From a bacterium (GTDB taxonomy: Bacteria > Bacillota > Clostridia > Oscillospirales > Acutalibacteraceae), in NCBI GenBank assembly GCA_004560045.1, contig SFWF01000035.1, forward strand, positions 1 to 14,397: a stretch of 14,397 nt of DNA. Direction: 5' to 3'. Below the pieces are notes generated by a model. The model was given only the letters and a program-made list of their open reading frames with translations, made no database searches and was not told where the DNA came from. The translations under genes and the position numbers were made by a program. This document shows positions 13,792-14,397 of this stretch, piece after piece (the first letter of the stretch is position 1; each line of letters begins with the position of its first letter).

Positions 13792-14139
13792 ATGATGGAA
13801 ATTTATAAGAAAAACGAGATTTTACTTGCGAAGTTTAAAGCGTTAAAATGTAAAAAAGATGTGACTACCGTGAAAAACAAGGAAAATGCTCTTCTTAACT
13901 CGGTTTATAAGGAAATAGCCGATAATTTGGGAATAGAGGCGGCTATGGAAATATTCAGGATGTTTAATGGGCAGCAGATTACCTTTCCGGTACGCTTCTT
14001 AAACTCTACCCACGTTCGAAAGCTTATTCTTGAGGAATACGACGGAACGAATATAAAACAGCTTGCTCAAAAATACAGTTATTCTGAAAAGACCGTCCGC
14101 CGAATTCTTAAGGAGTCGGAAACGGCTGAGCTGAAGTAA
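13792..14139 (+). CDS. Mor-family (phage Mu Mor/C-like) DNA-binding protein
   Basis: The 115-residue protein has the two-part layout of the Mor/C transcription-activator family of phage Mu. A dimerisation region matches YKEIADNLGIEAAMEIFRMF (39-58) and is followed by a short strand ITFPVRF (63-69); a C-terminal helix-turn-helix DGTNIKQLAQKYSYSEKTVRRILKE covers residues 84-108. The N-terminal 30 residues are lysine-rich. I chose ATG 13792 (GAAAGGA 11 bases upstream); an in-frame TTG at 13786 lies five bases from the same site and is the main alternative. Coding bases are AT-richer than in the housekeeping genes. No other phage gene is visible, so it is either a phage remnant or one of the stand-alone Mor-like regulators found in Clostridia. 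Target genes unknown. Confidence 0.72.
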   Translation: MMEIYKKNEILLAKFKALKCKKDVTTVKNKENALLNSVYKEIADNLGIEAAMEIFRMFNGQQITFPVRFLNSTHVRKLILEEYDGTNIKQLAQKYSYSEKTVRRILKESETAELK

Positions 14140-14283
14140 TTTCGGTACGCTGTCTCTTTAAAACGGGAGACTTTGTATATATAAAGAGAAGGAATTTCAA
14201 GTGGAAGAAAACCGGTAATCGGTCGTTTCTAATCTGTAACGGAAAGCCAAGATTTTTATAAAAACAACAAAGAATAAAAGCTA
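14140..14283. other. Untranslated stretch after the Mor-family gene
   Basis: No gene is visible. A small hairpin GTCTC/GAGAC lies at about 14152-14171 just behind the stop codon. AGAAGGAATTTCAAGTG looks like a ribosome site and start but opens only four codons before TAA. The rest is AT-rich and unremarkable. Confidence 0.4.
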
Positions 14284-14325
14284 CCCCCCACGGTAACGAT
14301 TTGTTACCATGGGGGTTCTCTTTTT
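14284..14325 (+). terminator. Strong intrinsic terminator downstream of the Mor-family gene
   Basis: CCCCCA and TGGGGG, then (past one mismatch) GGTAAC and GTTACC, form a 12-pair stem around a five-base loop, followed by TTCTCTTTTT. It lies about 145 bases after the Mor-family stop. Confidence 0.9.
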
Positions 14326-14350
14326 GCTTTATTTATTGTACTAGAAAAAA

Positions 14351-14388
14351 GAAAAAATAGCAATGTTTTTTGCTATTTTCTTTTTTTC
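14351..14388. terminator. Second AT-rich terminator, probably for a convergent gene beyond the window
   Basis: AAAATAGCAA (14354-14363) pairs with TTGCTATTTT (14370-14379). The stem is flanked by A runs on one side and T runs on the other, so it can work in both directions; it probably also serves a minus-strand gene to the right. Confidence 0.75.
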
Positions 14389-14397
14389 ATTTTCTCC

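Noticed and set aside
13584..13808. Possible 74-residue protein on the plus strand
   Set aside because: The frame runs through a perfect intrinsic terminator (13659-13692), has no clear ribosome site, is rich in Lys/Phe/Asn as expected for AT-rich non-coding DNA, and overlaps the start of the Mor-family gene.

Overview
The window reads as chromosomal DNA of a Gram-positive Firmicute of class Clostridia, probably an Oscillospiraceae/Ruminococcaceae-type gut anaerobe. This is an inference. It rests on family resemblance of the housekeeping proteins (a 260-residue ProB without a PUA domain, a SecA ending in a SEC-C zinc motif), strong AGGAG-type ribosome sites, many compact intrinsic terminators, and short intergenic repeats of a kind common in that group. 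No 16S rRNA, tRNA, CRISPR array or insertion sequence was seen.

Layout. (1) 1-2471, plus strand: the end-to-end body of a HAD-family phosphatase (its start codon is cut by one base), a terminator, then a SulP anion transporter with its own promoter and terminator. (2) 2478-4827, minus strand: proB-proA (proline synthesis) from a clear promoter, followed by a hairpin whose 3' arm is also the Shine-Dalgarno of a 58-residue glycine-zipper protein missed by length cut-offs. (3) 4858-7633, plus strand: secA. (4) 7634-7833: a structured convergent intergenic region ending in a bidirectional terminator. (5) 7834-10842: a nagB-like gene and nagA on the minus strand, overlapping at TAATG, divergent from an AraC-family regulator. 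The shared 190-bp promoter region carries two exact copies and one partial copy of a 13-bp box placed against both promoters. (6) 10860-13088: the most unusual gene of the window, one 706-residue frame joining an ECF sigma factor, a transmembrane helix, a Ser/Thr-rich stalk and a BspA-type leucine-rich-repeat ectodomain. (7) 13089-13774: a gene-poor stretch packed with short dispersed repeats and hairpins, including an orphan terminator. (8) 13792-14397: a Mor-family DNA-binding protein and two strong terminators.

How the genes work together. ProB and ProA perform the first two steps of proline synthesis from glutamate. NagA would deacetylate GlcNAc-6-phosphate, and the NagB-like protein is positioned to act on the resulting glucosamine-6-phosphate, although several expected active-site residues differ. 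The AraC protein is the obvious candidate regulator of this pair and of itself. The sigma-TM-LRR protein looks like a one-component surface sensor: an outside LRR domain physically joined to a promoter-specificity factor inside, which would need proteolytic release or act at the membrane. No separate anti-sigma gene lies beside it.
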